In this document: positions 42,049 through 51,140 of the stretch, one piece after another | Position numbering within the stretch: position 1 is the first letter of the stretch | Layout of the letters: the number at the start of each line of letters is the position of its first letter | DNA from: Acidobacteriota bacterium | GTDB lineage: Bacteria; Acidobacteriota; JAAYUB01 | Assembly: GCA_016935015.1 (NCBI GenBank) | Contig: JAFGRT010000029.1 | Location: forward strand, 19,104 to 83,103 | Direction of reading: 5' to 3' | Length of the DNA stretch: 64,000 nt | The notes under the pieces: model-generated | The model's input: the letters and a program-made list of their open reading frames with translations, nothing else | Databases searched by the model: none | Told to the model about the DNA's origin: nothing | Position numbers and translations under genes: made by a program

Positions 42049-43218
42049 TCAGTCATTCGTCCGTCCCAGTCGTTCGTGCACGGCTTTGAGCTGGCGGATG
42101 ATTTCGATGCCCTGGGGGCAATGCTCCAGACACGCCCCGCAGGCCTGGCAATTGGACGCCTTTTGCTCCGGCGACAAGAGCTGGTTGTACAGGCGATAGG
42201 CCATGCTGCTGTCCGCGAACATGAACGTGTCGTTGTACAGGGAAAAATTGAGGGGGATATTGACCCCGTGGGGACAGGGCATGCAGTAGGCACAACTGGT
42301 GCATTCGATCTGTTGCAGGTTCCGATAATAGTCGCTAACCATGTCCACCAGGGCCAGTTCCTCCGGCTGCAGGACAGGCGGAGTGGCTTGGTCCGCCAGA
42401 TCCAGGTTTTCTTCGAGCTGGGCCAGGTTGTTCATGCCGCTGAGCACGGTGGACACCTCGGGATGGTTCCATACCCAGCGCAAGGCCCATTCGGCCGGCG
42501 TCCGCTTCACCGGTGCCATATTCCACAAACGGCGAACCGCCGGCGGGATGGCGTCTGTCAGCTTGCCGCCGCGTAGCGGTTCCATGACCACCACGCCGAG
42601 ACCGCGCTCGGCAGCGTATGTCATCCCCGCCAGGCCGGCCTGGAACTGGCGGTCCAGGTAGTTGAGCTGGATCTGGGCCACATCCCATGGAAAGGCGTCC
42701 ATCACCTCCCGGAAAAGGCCGATGTCGTCATGAAAGGAAAACCCCACGTGACGGGCGCGGCCGTCGCTGACGATCCGCTCGAGAAATTGGAGCATCTTCA
42801 GCTCCCTGATCCGTGGCCAGCGCTCCCGGTTGAGGCTGTGCAGCAGGTACACATCCACCCACGACGTATCCAGCCGGGCCAATTGCTGGTCCAGAAAGCG
42901 GTCACAGTCATCGGGGGAGAAAACCAGCCAGGTCGGCAGCTTGGTAGCCAGGAGCACGTCGCCACGGCAATGCTTCACCGCACGGCCCAGCAGCGGTTCG
43001 CTGCGGCCAGCATGGTAGGGATAGGCCGTATCGAAATAATTCACGCCGCGCTCCACCGCCTGCCGGATCATCCGGACGGCCTGCTCCTCGTCGATGACCC
43101 GCTCGGGATCGAAGATGTCGGCCGCCGAACGCACCGGTGGATCGGTGGGCAGGCGCATGCACCCGAAACCCAGCGCCGAAACCTGACGCCCTGTTTTCCC
43201 CAACGGGCGATACTGCAT
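42049..43218 (-). CDS. Aldo/keto reductase with C-terminal 2x[4Fe-4S] domain
   Basis: This 389-residue protein is a TIM-barrel aldo/keto reductase fused to a ferredoxin-like domain. The barrel starts MQYRPLGKTGRQVSALGFG, keeps the catalytic Asp/Tyr pair in NYFDTAYPYHAG and the Lys in LLATKLPT. Two clusters follow at the C-terminus: CTSCAYCMPCP and CQACGACLEHCP. AAGGAGG precedes the ATG. Proteins of this architecture are widespread but mostly uncharacterised; they may pass electrons between NAD(P)H and Fe-S clusters. It converges on the radical SAM-kinase gene with only ten bases between stops. Confidence 0.93.
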   Translation of the reverse strand: MQYRPLGKTGRQVSALGFGCMRLPTDPPVRSAADIFDPERVIDEEQAVRMIRQAVERGVNYFDTAYPYHAGRSEPLLGRAVKHCRGDVLLATKLPTWLVFSPDDCDRFLDQQLARLDTSWVDVYLLHSLNRERWPRIRELKMLQFLERIVSDGRARHVGFSFHDDIGLFREVMDAFPWDVAQIQLNYLDRQFQAGLAGMTYAAERGLGVVVMEPLRGGKLTDAIPPAVRRLWNMAPVKRTPAEWALRWVWNHPEVSTVLSGMNNLAQLEENLDLADQATPPVLQPEELALVDMVSDYYRNLQQIECTSCAYCMPCPHGVNIPLNFSLYNDTFMFADSSMAYRLYNQLLSPEQKASNCQACGACLEHCPQGIEIIRQLKAVHERLGRTND

Positions 43219-43455
43219 GTGCCGCCTCCTTTACCGATGGAATGTCCTCCGCCGGCCATTCATTCTACCTGAAACGGGTGGGCATTGCCAAGCCGGGGAC
43301 AACCGGCCGTTTCCTCCCGCACTGGAGGGCCACGGTCAGGGGGAGATTCAGTGATCGCGGCGCGCGGCAACCGGCCTCTCCCTCCGGCACACAGTCATGG
43401 CCTCCGCGCATGGTCCCGAACGACCCGCACCGGGCAGCGTTGGATCGGATGGTGG

Positions 43456-43818
43456 TCATTCGTCCCGGTGAACGGTTTCGGGGCTGAACGCCGGCCGGCA
43501 GACGGCGATGTAGCGGGCGCCACCCGCGTGGGAGGTACTGTACCGCACCCACTCATTCCGCGGGGCCATCACGGCCTGACCGGCCGTTGCCTCCAACACG
43601 CCGTCTCTCGTCTCCACCCGCAACGTTCCGTCCAGAACCAGCGTGAATTCGTCGAACTCGGGGGTCTGGCCAGGCCCGGACCAGCCTGCCGGACTGTCCA
43701 TCCGGGCAAGGCTCAGGTCCGACGTGCCACTGTGCACCCGCCCGATGTACTCCAGAATGATTTTCTCACGGGTTCCCACAGCAGTGATGCGGGCCGGGGC
43801 TTCAATCAGACGGGCCAT
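43456..43818 (-). CDS. Small cupin-domain protein
   Basis: This 120-residue protein forms one cupin barrel. The first motif reads PEFDEFTLVLDGTLRVE and the second GQAVMAPRNEWVRYS, matching the fold's glycines, glutamate and proline, but the histidines that hold the metal in standard cupins are missing. It may therefore bind a small ligand without a metal. GGAGGAAAC lies directly before the ATG. It precedes the frameshifted PAS-like gene on the same strand by sequence position but they are separated by 160 bases on the downstream side. The function is unknown. Confidence 0.8.
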   Translation of the reverse strand: MARLIEAPARITAVGTREKIILEYIGRVHSGTSDLSLARMDSPAGWSGPGQTPEFDEFTLVLDGTLRVETRDGVLEATAGQAVMAPRNEWVRYSTSHAGGARYIAVCRPAFSPETVHRDE

Positions 43819-43978
43819 GTTTCCTCCGTTGATATGCGTCTGGCACGAGGGATCGTTGTCTTCACTCAGGTTTCAACCATGTATTCCTCACCGGCATGAT
43901 ATCCGGGCAGGGTTGCGTTACCGGGCTTGATCCGAGTCAGTCTGTACGGCAGGATGGCTGTCATAGAAGGAACAGGAA

Positions 43979-44511
43979 TCATTCCGGTTCGGCGGTCCCG
44001 ACGGTCTCCCGGAATTCATCCACCTGGAGCAGTACGGCATCGCCCACCTTCTCCGTGGTGATTTCGATGGAAAATGTCTTGACGGCCCGCCCCATCTGGA
44101 TATCCGGATAGGCCTTGACCCGGATGCAGCTTTCGCCGGACTGGAATGTCTCCAGAACTGTGTTGCGGATCGTGCAGGACTTGCAGTGAACCTGCTCGCC
44201 ACAGCCGCCCGGTCGGCCGGCATGCACGCATTCGATCACGTCCCCGCCCCGCCGCGGCCCTCGATGGCCGGCAACTCCTTGCCCAGCAGCAGGCGCGCTG
44301 CCTCGTTGGCAGTGAATACCCGTGGTTCGGGCTCGATGACCAGCACCGGCGCCGGCGGACGGTCCAGAAAGGAACCGAGTGATGCCGGATAGCGGGCCAG
44401 CAACGACTGGGCACAACGGACACAAATTCCATGCGTCACCTGGTGTTGCCGTTCGTCCTTTTCGGACGCGGTGGAGAGAGGCCGATTACACCAGGCACAT
44501 ATTTTTCTCAT
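43979..44511 (-). pseudogene. Frameshifted small PAS-like protein with zinc-ribbon-type N-terminus
   Basis: Two overlapping frames together make one protein of about 177 residues. The first (from 44511) has two CxxC pairs (CAWCNR and CVRCAQ) and a PAS-like start (PVLVIEPEPRVFTANEAARLLLG), and stops at 44236. The second continues with GDVIECVHAGRPGGCG, HCKSCTIRNTVLETF and a typical PAS end, stopping at 43979. Together they match a common small PAS family with a CxxC cluster. The shift needs one base at a GC-rich tract (GGCGGGGCGGGG, near 44242-44250). It may be a sequencing error, a decayed gene, phase variation or programmed frameshifting. No good ribosome site is seen. Confidence 0.7.
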
Positions 44512-44838
44512 TTGGCTATACGCTCCGCCCGCCGGCGTTTGCTCCGGCCTTGCCCCATTGCGTACGGGCAGGGATCCTCCGGCACCGCCAGGCCATCCTT
44601 TTTTTATAAAAATGCAATTCTAGGACTTGGCCCCTGCGCAGGACAAAACACATTCACCGGCCACCCTCATGAAACTGACAGAGGTTACGTCCCGAGCCGG
44701 CGTCGCCATCCGCCGGGGATGATGCAGCGGTGGCGTGGTCATCGACCCGTCACAAGCAGACGAAAAGACCGGCCGGGCTGGATGACCGCTACGGCCGAAT
44801 CCCCTCGGCTGATCCGTGGCCATTGCCGGAACGTCGTC
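44512..44838. other. 327-base gap without a recognisable gene
   Basis: The gap separates the RidA-like gene's stop from the PAS-like gene's start. It contains an A/T-rich patch with TATAAA on the minus strand (about 44603-44608) that could be a -10 box for the PAS-like gene, and a 10-base palindrome CCTGCGCAGG at about 44633-44642. Open frames here show no protein-like character. Confidence 0.4.
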
Positions 44839-45315
44839 TCAGTGTTCGGAGCTGTCCCCGACCACGGCGATGCATTCGATTTCAACGCGGGCGTTCAGGG
44901 CCAACCCCTGGGCCGCCATGGCGCTGCGGGCCGGTGGATGTTGCGGAAAGTACCGGCGATAGACCTCATTCATGGCCGGCCATTCTCCGATATCGGCCAG
45001 GAATACGGTGCATTTGACCACCCGGTCCAGTGAGGATCCATTCCTCTCCAGGATAGTTTTGATGTTTTTCAGAATCTGCTCGGTTTCGGCGGCGATGCCG
45101 CCCGGCACCAGCTCCGTGGTCCCTGGCCGGGTGCCCAGCTGCCCCGACAGAAAGAGCAGGTGTCCGACCCGCACCGCCTCCGAAAACGGCAGGTTGCGCC
45201 CGGTAGCCGCCGGGCTGTTCAAAAACTCCACCGCGGGTGCCTCCGGCCGAGGTTCGGCACAGCCGATGAACAGTCCCATCAGGATTCCCGCAATTCCAAC
45301 AACAATCATTTTCAT
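44839..45315 (-). CDS. Lipoprotein of the RidA (enamine/imine deaminase) family
   Basis: This 158-residue protein has a lipoprotein signal (MKMIVVGIAGILMGLFIGC; lipobox FIGC with Cys19) followed by a complete RidA/YjgF domain (SEAVRVGHLLFLSGQLG, MNEVYRRYF, and the active-site arginine in PPARSAMAAQGL, then VEIECIAV). Cytosolic RidA hydrolyses reactive enamines such as those from threonine dehydratase. An exported, lipid-anchored version is less common and its substrate is unclear. I start at 45315, with GAGGAG nine bases upstream. It lies directly downstream of the threonine dehydratase gene on the same strand (184-base gap), a pairing that fits RidA chemistry, though the compartments would differ. 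Confidence 0.88.
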   Translation of the reverse strand: MKMIVVGIAGILMGLFIGCAEPRPEAPAVEFLNSPAATGRNLPFSEAVRVGHLLFLSGQLGTRPGTTELVPGGIAAETEQILKNIKTILERNGSSLDRVVKCTVFLADIGEWPAMNEVYRRYFPQHPPARSAMAAQGLALNARVEIECIAVVGDSSEH

Positions 45316-45499
45316 GAAAGGATCTCCTCTTCCACGGCGACGCCCGATCTCTTTGCGGACGGATTCCACGGGCTTCAGTCACGAACGGAATAGTCGTCCT
45401 CCCTCTCACGACGGAATATCGCCGTCAACGGCCAGAAATCCTGGCGGCGGCGTGACACTCTTTCACCAGCCGACACGCCCCTCTCGCCGCAACGAAACA

Positions 45500-46477
45500 T
45501 CACTCGCGGCCCAGAATTCGGCGCAAGACATCCAGGCTGATGCGGGCCCCGCTGATGATCAGCGCCACCGTCTGGTTGTGGAACCGCTGGGGCTGCTGGC
45601 AGAGGGCCGCTACCGTCAGGGCCGCCCCCCCCTCCACAAGCAGATGATGACGTTCCACCATCAGGCGGATGGCCGCGGCGATCTCTTCTTCCGTCACCAG
45701 AATGCAATCGTCCACCACCGACTGGCAAACCGGGAAGGTGATGGCCTCCGGTTCCATGCCGCCGGCGGTCCCGTCGGACAGGGTTGGACCGGATTCCATC
45801 TCGACGATCCGGCCCGCCTGCAGGGAAGCCGCCATGACCGGCGACCGCTCCGGTTGACAGGCGATCACCCGTATTTGCGGATTCCATGTCTTGAGATATC
45901 CCCCCACGCCGGCCATCAATCCCCCGCCTCCCACCGGCACCAGGACAGCGTCGAGGTTCTCGCACTGACGGGCCAGCTCCACTCCGACGGTCCCCTGGCC
46001 GCCCACGACCTGCCAGTCGTTATATGGCGAAACGTAGATACGCCCCTCCCTTTCCGCCGTAGCCCGGGCCAGTTGTTCCGCCTCAAGACAATCATTTCCG
46101 TGGAGGATGATTTGGGCGCCGTACATGCGCAGCGCCTCCTGCTTGGCCGTGGACGTATATTCCGGCAGGAAAATGGTCCCGGAACAGGCATAGCGTTGCA
46201 TCAGAAAGGCCATGGCCGTGCCGTGATTGCCGGAGGAGGCGGTGACCACACCCCACTCCCGCTCCTCCGGGGAAAGGGACAGGATTTTATTCAGGGCGCC
46301 ACGCACCTTGAACGACCCGGTCAACTGGATATTTTCCAGTTTCAGCCGGACATCGCCGGTAATGAGCCGGCTGAGGCAGGGCGATTCCTCCAGCGGGGTC
46401 ACGCGGAGCTTGCCTCCGAGTCGCCGTCCGGCGGCCAGGACTTCATCGCGCACGCGGGACAACACTTCGCCGTTCAT
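45500..46477 (-). CDS. Threonine/serine dehydratase (PLP-dependent)
   Basis: This 325-residue fold-type II PLP enzyme deaminates threonine or serine to a 2-oxo acid and ammonia. The PLP lysine is in QLTGSFKVRGA, the substrate loop is SSGNHGTA, and the phosphate-binding glycines are GGGGLMAGV. There is no C-terminal ACT-like domain, so it is of the short catabolic type rather than feedback-controlled IlvA; serine racemase and hydroxyaspartate ammonia-lyase are close relatives. The start at 46477 overlaps the uridine kinase stop (ATGA) and has GGGAG eight bases upstream, so both are co-translated. Confidence 0.9.
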   Translation of the reverse strand: MNGEVLSRVRDEVLAAGRRLGGKLRVTPLEESPCLSRLITGDVRLKLENIQLTGSFKVRGALNKILSLSPEEREWGVVTASSGNHGTAMAFLMQRYACSGTIFLPEYTSTAKQEALRMYGAQIILHGNDCLEAEQLARATAEREGRIYVSPYNDWQVVGGQGTVGVELARQCENLDAVLVPVGGGGLMAGVGGYLKTWNPQIRVIACQPERSPVMAASLQAGRIVEMESGPTLSDGTAGGMEPEAITFPVCQSVVDDCILVTEEEIAAAIRLMVERHHLLVEGGAALTVAALCQQPQRFHNQTVALIISGARISLDVLRRILGRE

Positions 46478-47100
46478 GAGCGCGACTCCCTCAGCCATTG
46501 ACGGACCCGGGCGACGATGGTTTCGATGGCCACAGCGTTTTTACCCCCTTCGGGAATGACGATGTCCGCCCAGAGCTTGCTGGGTTCGACATACCGGATA
46601 TGCATGGGCCGGACGGTCTGGAAATACTGCTGCCGTGTACTCTCGAACGTACGTCCGCGCTCTTCGATATCCCGCTTGATCCGCCGGATGATGCGGATAT
46701 CAGCATCGGTGTCCACAAAAATTTTCAGATCCATCAGATCCCGCAGCGGTGCATGATGGAACACCAATATCCCCTCCACCAGGACCACTTCGGCCGGCCC
46801 CACCGCCAGCGTTTCGGTCCGCCGGCAATGGTTGACGAAATCATAGAGGGGCTTGGCGATGGTGCGACCCGCCAGCAGTTCATTGATCTGCAGGGTCAGC
46901 AGTTCGAAATCGATGGCGTCGGGGTGATCGAAATTGCGCTTGCTCCGCTCATCGAGCGGCATATGGGACAGATCCTTGTAATAACTGTCCTGCTCGATGA
47001 TGAGGGCCGACTCATCTCCGGCCAATGCTTCGATGACCTTTTCGGCCACCGTCGTCTTGCCCGAGCCGGTGCCGCCGGCGACGCCGATAACGAATGGCAT
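46474..47100 (-). CDS. udk: Uridine/cytidine kinase
   Basis: This 208-residue P-loop kinase phosphorylates uridine and cytidine for nucleotide salvage. The P-loop is GVAGGTGSGKTT at the N-terminus, followed by EQDSYYKDLSHM, FDHPDAIDFELL and the lid RRIKRDIEERGRT, all typical of Udk. I start at 47100, with AAGGAG six bases upstream, and the length matches the family. It is first in a two-gene operon with threonine dehydratase, overlapping by four bases. A promoter-like pair of boxes lies about 50-80 bases upstream. Confidence 0.95.
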   Translation of the reverse strand: MPFVIGVAGGTGSGKTTVAEKVIEALAGDESALIIEQDSYYKDLSHMPLDERSKRNFDHPDAIDFELLTLQINELLAGRTIAKPLYDFVNHCRRTETLAVGPAEVVLVEGILVFHHAPLRDLMDLKIFVDTDADIRIIRRIKRDIEERGRTFESTRQQYFQTVRPMHIRYVEPSKLWADIVIPEGGKNAVAIETIVARVRQWLRESRS

Positions 47101-47148
47101 AGCTGCTCCTTGCCTTTCTTCCACTGCCTCGGGACGTAGTTCCTCCTC

Positions 47149-47178
47149 ATTTTACGGTGACTATGTCAATAATTGCAA
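47149..47178 (-). promoter_or_regulatory. Possible promoter of udk
   Basis: On the minus strand TTGCAA (47178-47173) and TAAAAT (47154-47149) are 18 bases apart. The udk ATG follows 48 bases after the -10 box. Confidence 0.4.
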
Positions 47179-47254
47179 GTGACCAGAGACACCGGGAATC
47201 TTTTCCCTTCTCCGGCGGATGTCGGTCCGTCCATCGGAGCGGCTGGTCAACCGA

Positions 47255-47953
47255 TTACTTGATCTTGATGTACTTTCCGGCAAAATAGGCCCGCACCCCC
47301 CGCAGGTACTCGCAATGTTCGGCCTCGACCTGTACGCGCCGCGCCGCAAACGTAAAGGTCAGGCGACAGCACTTGTCCGGCGGCTCCGGACATTCCTCCG
47401 TTTCGCGGAAGACCGCCACCTGATCCACCACCCGGATGGTTCCCCGGACCTCGCCGATATGCGCCGTCGGACCGCGGACCACCAGAAGCTCGAATTCATG
47501 GCTCGCCGGATCAGGCCCGGGGCGGATATACAGACTGCCCCCCAGGCCGTCGGCGTATTCGCCGACCCATCCGGGGGATACGCCCTCTCCCGTCCAGGCC
47601 TGGAGGTAATGAATCCGCTCGCGGGTCATGTCGCGCAGGCATTCCCAATAGGCCTGTTCGCCCGCCGGATCACCCCCGCCGGCGATCTCTTTCTGGAAAC
47701 CACAAACATTTTCCTTGTATTCGATCCAGAGCCGCTCATCCTGACGCAATGCCTCCCGCTGTTCGGGCGGGATCGCCCGCCTCACCTGCCGGTACACCCG
47801 GTTGAGCTCGACATCGGCGGCTTCGTACTCCTGCTGCAGCGTGAGCGGGTCATCCGCGGCGAACACAGCGGTCGTTCCCACGTAGACTGCCGCCACGACA
47901 CCCGCCACCAATACAAACAATACAAACCTTTCAAATCCGTTGCTGCCTGTCAA
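47255..47953 (-). CDS. Secreted LprI/DUF1311-like protein
   Basis: This 232-residue protein has a signal peptide or anchor (FVLFVLVAGVVAAVYVGTTAVFA) and a lysozyme-inhibitor LprI-type (DUF1311) domain: LTLQQEYEAADVELNRVYRQ, ALRQDERLWIEYKENVC, then YWECLRDMTRERI, with the paired cysteines of that family. The C-terminal 90 residues form a separate beta-rich part with more cysteines. The start appears to be TTG at 47953, because GGGGAGG lies about five bases upstream and no ATG fits. It is divergent to the TPR-GGDEF gene. LprI-type proteins may protect against lysozyme, but few have been tested. Confidence 0.72.
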   Translation of the reverse strand: MTGSNGFERFVLFVLVAGVVAAVYVGTTAVFAADDPLTLQQEYEAADVELNRVYRQVRRAIPPEQREALRQDERLWIEYKENVCGFQKEIAGGGDPAGEQAYWECLRDMTRERIHYLQAWTGEGVSPGWVGEYADGLGGSLYIRPGPDPASHEFELLVVRGPTAHIGEVRGTIRVVDQVAVFRETEECPEPPDKCCRLTFTFAARRVQVEAEHCEYLRGVRAYFAGKYIKIK

Positions 47954-48090
47954 AAGGACCTCCCCGATTGGTATATCATCGCCCTGAATATTGTAGATTC
48001 CTTCTGCGCCGGGTACAACTTTCTTTTTCGAAACATCCCCGCATGCCGTCACCGGTTGAGCGACCCGTGACGGCACCGGCACCAAAGCGG

Positions 48091-48120
48091 TTGACACAAC
48101 CCCGGCAACAAAACTATCAT
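48091..48120 (+). promoter_or_regulatory. Promoter giving a probable leaderless transcript of the TPR-GGDEF gene
   Basis: Consensus TTGACA (48091-48096), an 18-base spacer and TATCAT (48115-48120). The ATG at 48128 begins eight bases after the -10 box, and no ribosome site exists between. Confidence 0.55.
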
Positions 48121-48127
48121 GGACTAA

Positions 48128-50158
48128 ATGCGCCCACTCATCCGCGTGCACATCCTGTTTCTGTTGCTTCTGCCGGCAGCGGCCTTGTCCTTGGCCGAGG
48201 AGATATCGACGCCGTCGGCGGAAGAAATCCAGCGGCTCACCCAACTTACCCAGATGTACAAGGAAAAATTCACGAGTGATCCGCAAGAAGCCATCCACTA
48301 CGCCGCAGAAGCGCTCGAACTGGCCTTGCGCCATGATCAGCACTGGGAAATCATTGATATCCTGACCAATCTGGGTAGCTTGTCCCTAACAGTCGGGGAT
48401 CAGGACAAGGCCCTGGACTATTATCTCCAGGCCGATGACCGGGTCTCGCATTTCATGATCCGTGCGCCGGAAATCGATTTCCGCGAGCGGGCCAAAAAGA
48501 TGCGGTCGACAATACTGCAGCGGCTCGGAGATGTTTATCTCGGCCGTCAGCAATTTGGCGAATCGTTGGCCCGCTACGAAGCCGCCCTGGAACTGGAAGG
48601 ATCTGGCGGGCGGCAACGGATTCTTCTCTCGATTCATCAGCAGATCGGCTACATATATCTACTCACCGGGGAATATGACTGTGCCCTGGAGCATTCTCTC
48701 AGCGCCATCCGTCTGGCCGAATCCCTGGACGACAAATCCCGCATGGCCGATAACGCCTATCTGATCGGTTACATCCATCGCAACCTGCGTAAATTCAGCA
48801 CCGCCCTGGAATATTTCCAGCTTTCAGCGCGGCTGGCCCGGGAAGCATCCCACAGGTCCCGTCTCGCCAACGCATTGAATGAGATCGGCAACGTTCACGG
48901 CATGCAAGGGAATATCGAGGCCGGGATGCGTCTCAAGATGGAGGCGCTGAAAATCGCCGAAGAAATCGGCGACCGCTATACCCAGGCCGCCTGCCTGAAT
49001 GACATCGGCACGCTGCTTGTCCGTCAAAAAAAATATCCGTTGGCCCTGACGTATTTTCAACGGTCCTATGCCATTGATCTTGAAATCGGTCAATACCGGG
49101 AGATCATCGGCTGTCTGAGCAACATCGCCATGTGCTACGCACTGACCGGCCGGCCGGAGGAGGCCAAGCTTGAAATCCAGAAATGTATAGACCTGGCACG
49201 GGAAAAGAACCTTAATTTCGAATTGCTCAACTCACTCGAAGGCCTGTCCATGACAGCCTATCAACTCGAGGAGTACAAACTGGCCGCTGACAATATTTAT
49301 GAAGCCTACCATTTGAAAGACGAAATTTACGACCAACAGTCCCACTCCCGGTTGACCGAGCTGCAGGCCCAATACGATACGGAACGAAAGGAAAAACAGA
49401 TCCAGCTGCTGCGCAACAATCTGACCATCCAGGAGCTGGAAACGGAGAAAGAATTTCAGGCCAAGCGGTTGTTGCTGGCAGGGATCGGCGTGTTGCTGGT
49501 GGTCATGCTGCTGGTTTTTCGCCAGTATCGGCATAAGACCCTATCCAACCGTATCATCCGGACCAAAAACAGGGAACTGCAGGTGGCATACGAGCAATTG
49601 GACCGCACCGCCCGTCTCGACCCGTTGACGGAATTGGCCAACCGGCGGGACGTGCTGGAGCGCCTGGAAATCGAGCGCCGGCGCTGTGCCCGGAACGGCC
49701 GGCCCTTTTGCCTGGTCCTGGCGGATATCGACAGTTTCAAAGCCATAAACGATCAGCACGGTCATGATTGCGGCGACGCCGTGCTGGTCAGTCTGGCAGC
49801 CAAGCTGCGGGCTGCCATCCGCAAACAGGACACTGTGGCCCGCTGGGGAGGCGAGGAATTTTTACTGTTGTTGCCCGAAACCGGGAGCGAGGGCGGCCGG
49901 ACTTTGGCCGAAAAAATCCGTGTCGCCGTCCATGCCGAACCGTTCCGGTACAAGGAGATGAAAATTTCGCTCAGCATCACCTGTGGCGTGGCGGAACATA
50001 TCCCTGACGAATCTCTGGACGACTGCCTGAAACGGGCGGATCAGGCACTGTATATGGGTAAGCGCGACGGCAAGAATTGTGTCGTGACGGCCCAGCAGCC
50101 TGACGTGACGACACCCGAATCTTCCCTACGGCCGGACGTGAATCCGACCACGACCTGA
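48128..50158 (+). CDS. TPR-repeat sensor diguanylate cyclase (GGDEF)
   Basis: This 676-residue protein starts with a signal peptide (LFLLLLPAAALSLA) and has about eight periplasmic tetratricopeptide repeats (residues 35-400; YEAALELEG, YFQLSARLAREA, YFQRSYAIDLEIG). A short coiled coil leads to one membrane helix (LLLAGIGVLLVVMLLVF, about 447-463). The cytoplasmic GGDEF domain has LDPLTELANRRD, active site GGEEF and an inhibitory RxxD site (RKQD). It should make c-di-GMP in response to a periplasmic protein or peptide signal. It converges on the first glycan gene with 14 bases between stops, so control of that region is possible but inferred. Confidence 0.93.
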   Translation: MRPLIRVHILFLLLLPAAALSLAEEISTPSAEEIQRLTQLTQMYKEKFTSDPQEAIHYAAEALELALRHDQHWEIIDILTNLGSLSLTVGDQDKALDYYLQADDRVSHFMIRAPEIDFRERAKKMRSTILQRLGDVYLGRQQFGESLARYEAALELEGSGGRQRILLSIHQQIGYIYLLTGEYDCALEHSLSAIRLAESLDDKSRMADNAYLIGYIHRNLRKFSTALEYFQLSARLAREASHRSRLANALNEIGNVHGMQGNIEAGMRLKMEALKIAEEIGDRYTQAACLNDIGTLLVRQKKYPLALTYFQRSYAIDLEIGQYREIIGCLSNIAMCYALTGRPEEAKLEIQKCIDLAREKNLNFELLNSLEGLSMTAYQLEEYKLAADNIYEAYHLKDEIYDQQSHSRLTELQAQYDTERKEKQIQLLRNNLTIQELETEKEFQAKRLLLAGIGVLLVVMLLVFRQYRHKTLSNRIIRTKNRELQVAYEQLDRTARLDPLTELANRRDVLERLEIERRRCARNGRPFCLVLADIDSFKAINDQHGHDCGDAVLVSLAAKLRAAIRKQDTVARWGGEEFLLLLPETGSEGGRTLAEKIRVAVHAEPFRYKEMKISLSITCGVAEHIPDESLDDCLKRADQALYMGKRDGKNCVVTAQQPDVTTPESSLRPDVNPTTT

Positions 50159-50172
50159 GCGGTAGCATTCCC

Positions 50173-51096
50173 TCATGCCCGCTCCCGGGACATGATCGGC
50201 GAAGTGTCCGCTCCATGCCAATGTCCCTTCATTTCCCCCCATGAATAGCAAATAAATCCCAGCACCAACGGCATCCACGTCCGCCAGCGTGCCCACCGCT
50301 GCGGTACATGCTGCCGCAACAGTGAACGGATCCGCCATAAGCGGACGAGCGGGAAAAAAGGTGTCAGCCAGAAGCATTTCAGCCACGGAGACCCGGGCAG
50401 GTCTTCCGTCCGGCAAGCGATCCGGAAGAAACGGCCCTGCTTGACCTGGTGACGCAAAAACCGGCCCATTTTTTCCAGATTCCAGTGATCCACCAGGGCC
50501 GCTGGATTCACGTACAGGGCAACGTCGCGCGCCCGCAGGCGGGCATGAAACAGGGTCTCCTCCGATGAACCCATCTGCTCGGGGTATCCACCCTGTTCCA
50601 GATAGAAATCGCGTCGATAGGCCACATTGTTGGCCGGCATGTTCGTCACCGCCTGCCACCGGCCATACTGCAGTGATTCCCGGAACTGCAGCAGGAACAT
50701 GGCCCGGCTGACGGCTGTCCGCGGATTGGCATTCCGCAACTGCCCTCCCACGGCCAGCACATCCGGCTGTTCGAATGAACCGGCCATTTGCTTCAACCAG
50801 TCGGGATGAGGCCGGCAATCGGCGTCCAGAAATACCAGGATGTGACCCCGGGCGAGAGCCGCGCCGATGTTGCGGGCCTGGGCCTGAAAGGTTTTCCGCG
50901 GCAGATGCCGGAGATGGACCTCGGGGAAATGGAGCCGCACCAGTTCGTCTGTCCCATCATGGGAAGAATCCACCATGATGATCTCGTGGGCCGGTGCATT
51001 CTCCTGCTCCCGCAACGCCTTCAGAACCGGACGAATGGTACGGCGGCTGTTGTAGGAGGGAATGATGACGGAAAGTTCCACCGGAGGCGAAGACAT
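50173..51096 (-). CDS. Glycosyltransferase family 2
   Basis: This 307-residue GT-A enzyme has the nucleotide-sugar motif VIIPSYNSRRTI at the N-terminus, DSSHDGTDELV, and the metal-binding DXD region FLDADCRPHPDW. SEETLFHARLRARDV is the acceptor-side ED motif. A hydrophobic C-terminal segment (WMPLVLGFICYSWG) may touch the membrane. GAAGGA precedes the ATG, and an extended -10 promoter lies just upstream. It is divergent to the rest of the glycan region. Donor and acceptor are unknown. Confidence 0.9.
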   Translation of the reverse strand: MSSPPVELSVIIPSYNSRRTIRPVLKALREQENAPAHEIIMVDSSHDGTDELVRLHFPEVHLRHLPRKTFQAQARNIGAALARGHILVFLDADCRPHPDWLKQMAGSFEQPDVLAVGGQLRNANPRTAVSRAMFLLQFRESLQYGRWQAVTNMPANNVAYRRDFYLEQGGYPEQMGSSEETLFHARLRARDVALYVNPAALVDHWNLEKMGRFLRHQVKQGRFFRIACRTEDLPGSPWLKCFWLTPFFPLVRLWRIRSLLRQHVPQRWARWRTWMPLVLGFICYSWGEMKGHWHGADTSPIMSRERA

Positions 51097-51140
51097 CGGG
51101 CGCGTCCTTCGCAGGGCTGAAATATTACCACTACAATCGA

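Noticed and set aside
44431..45033. 200-codon plus-strand frame across the gap 44512-44838
   Set aside because: It is low in protein-like character, runs antisense to the PAS-like and RidA genes at both ends, and has no ribosome site.
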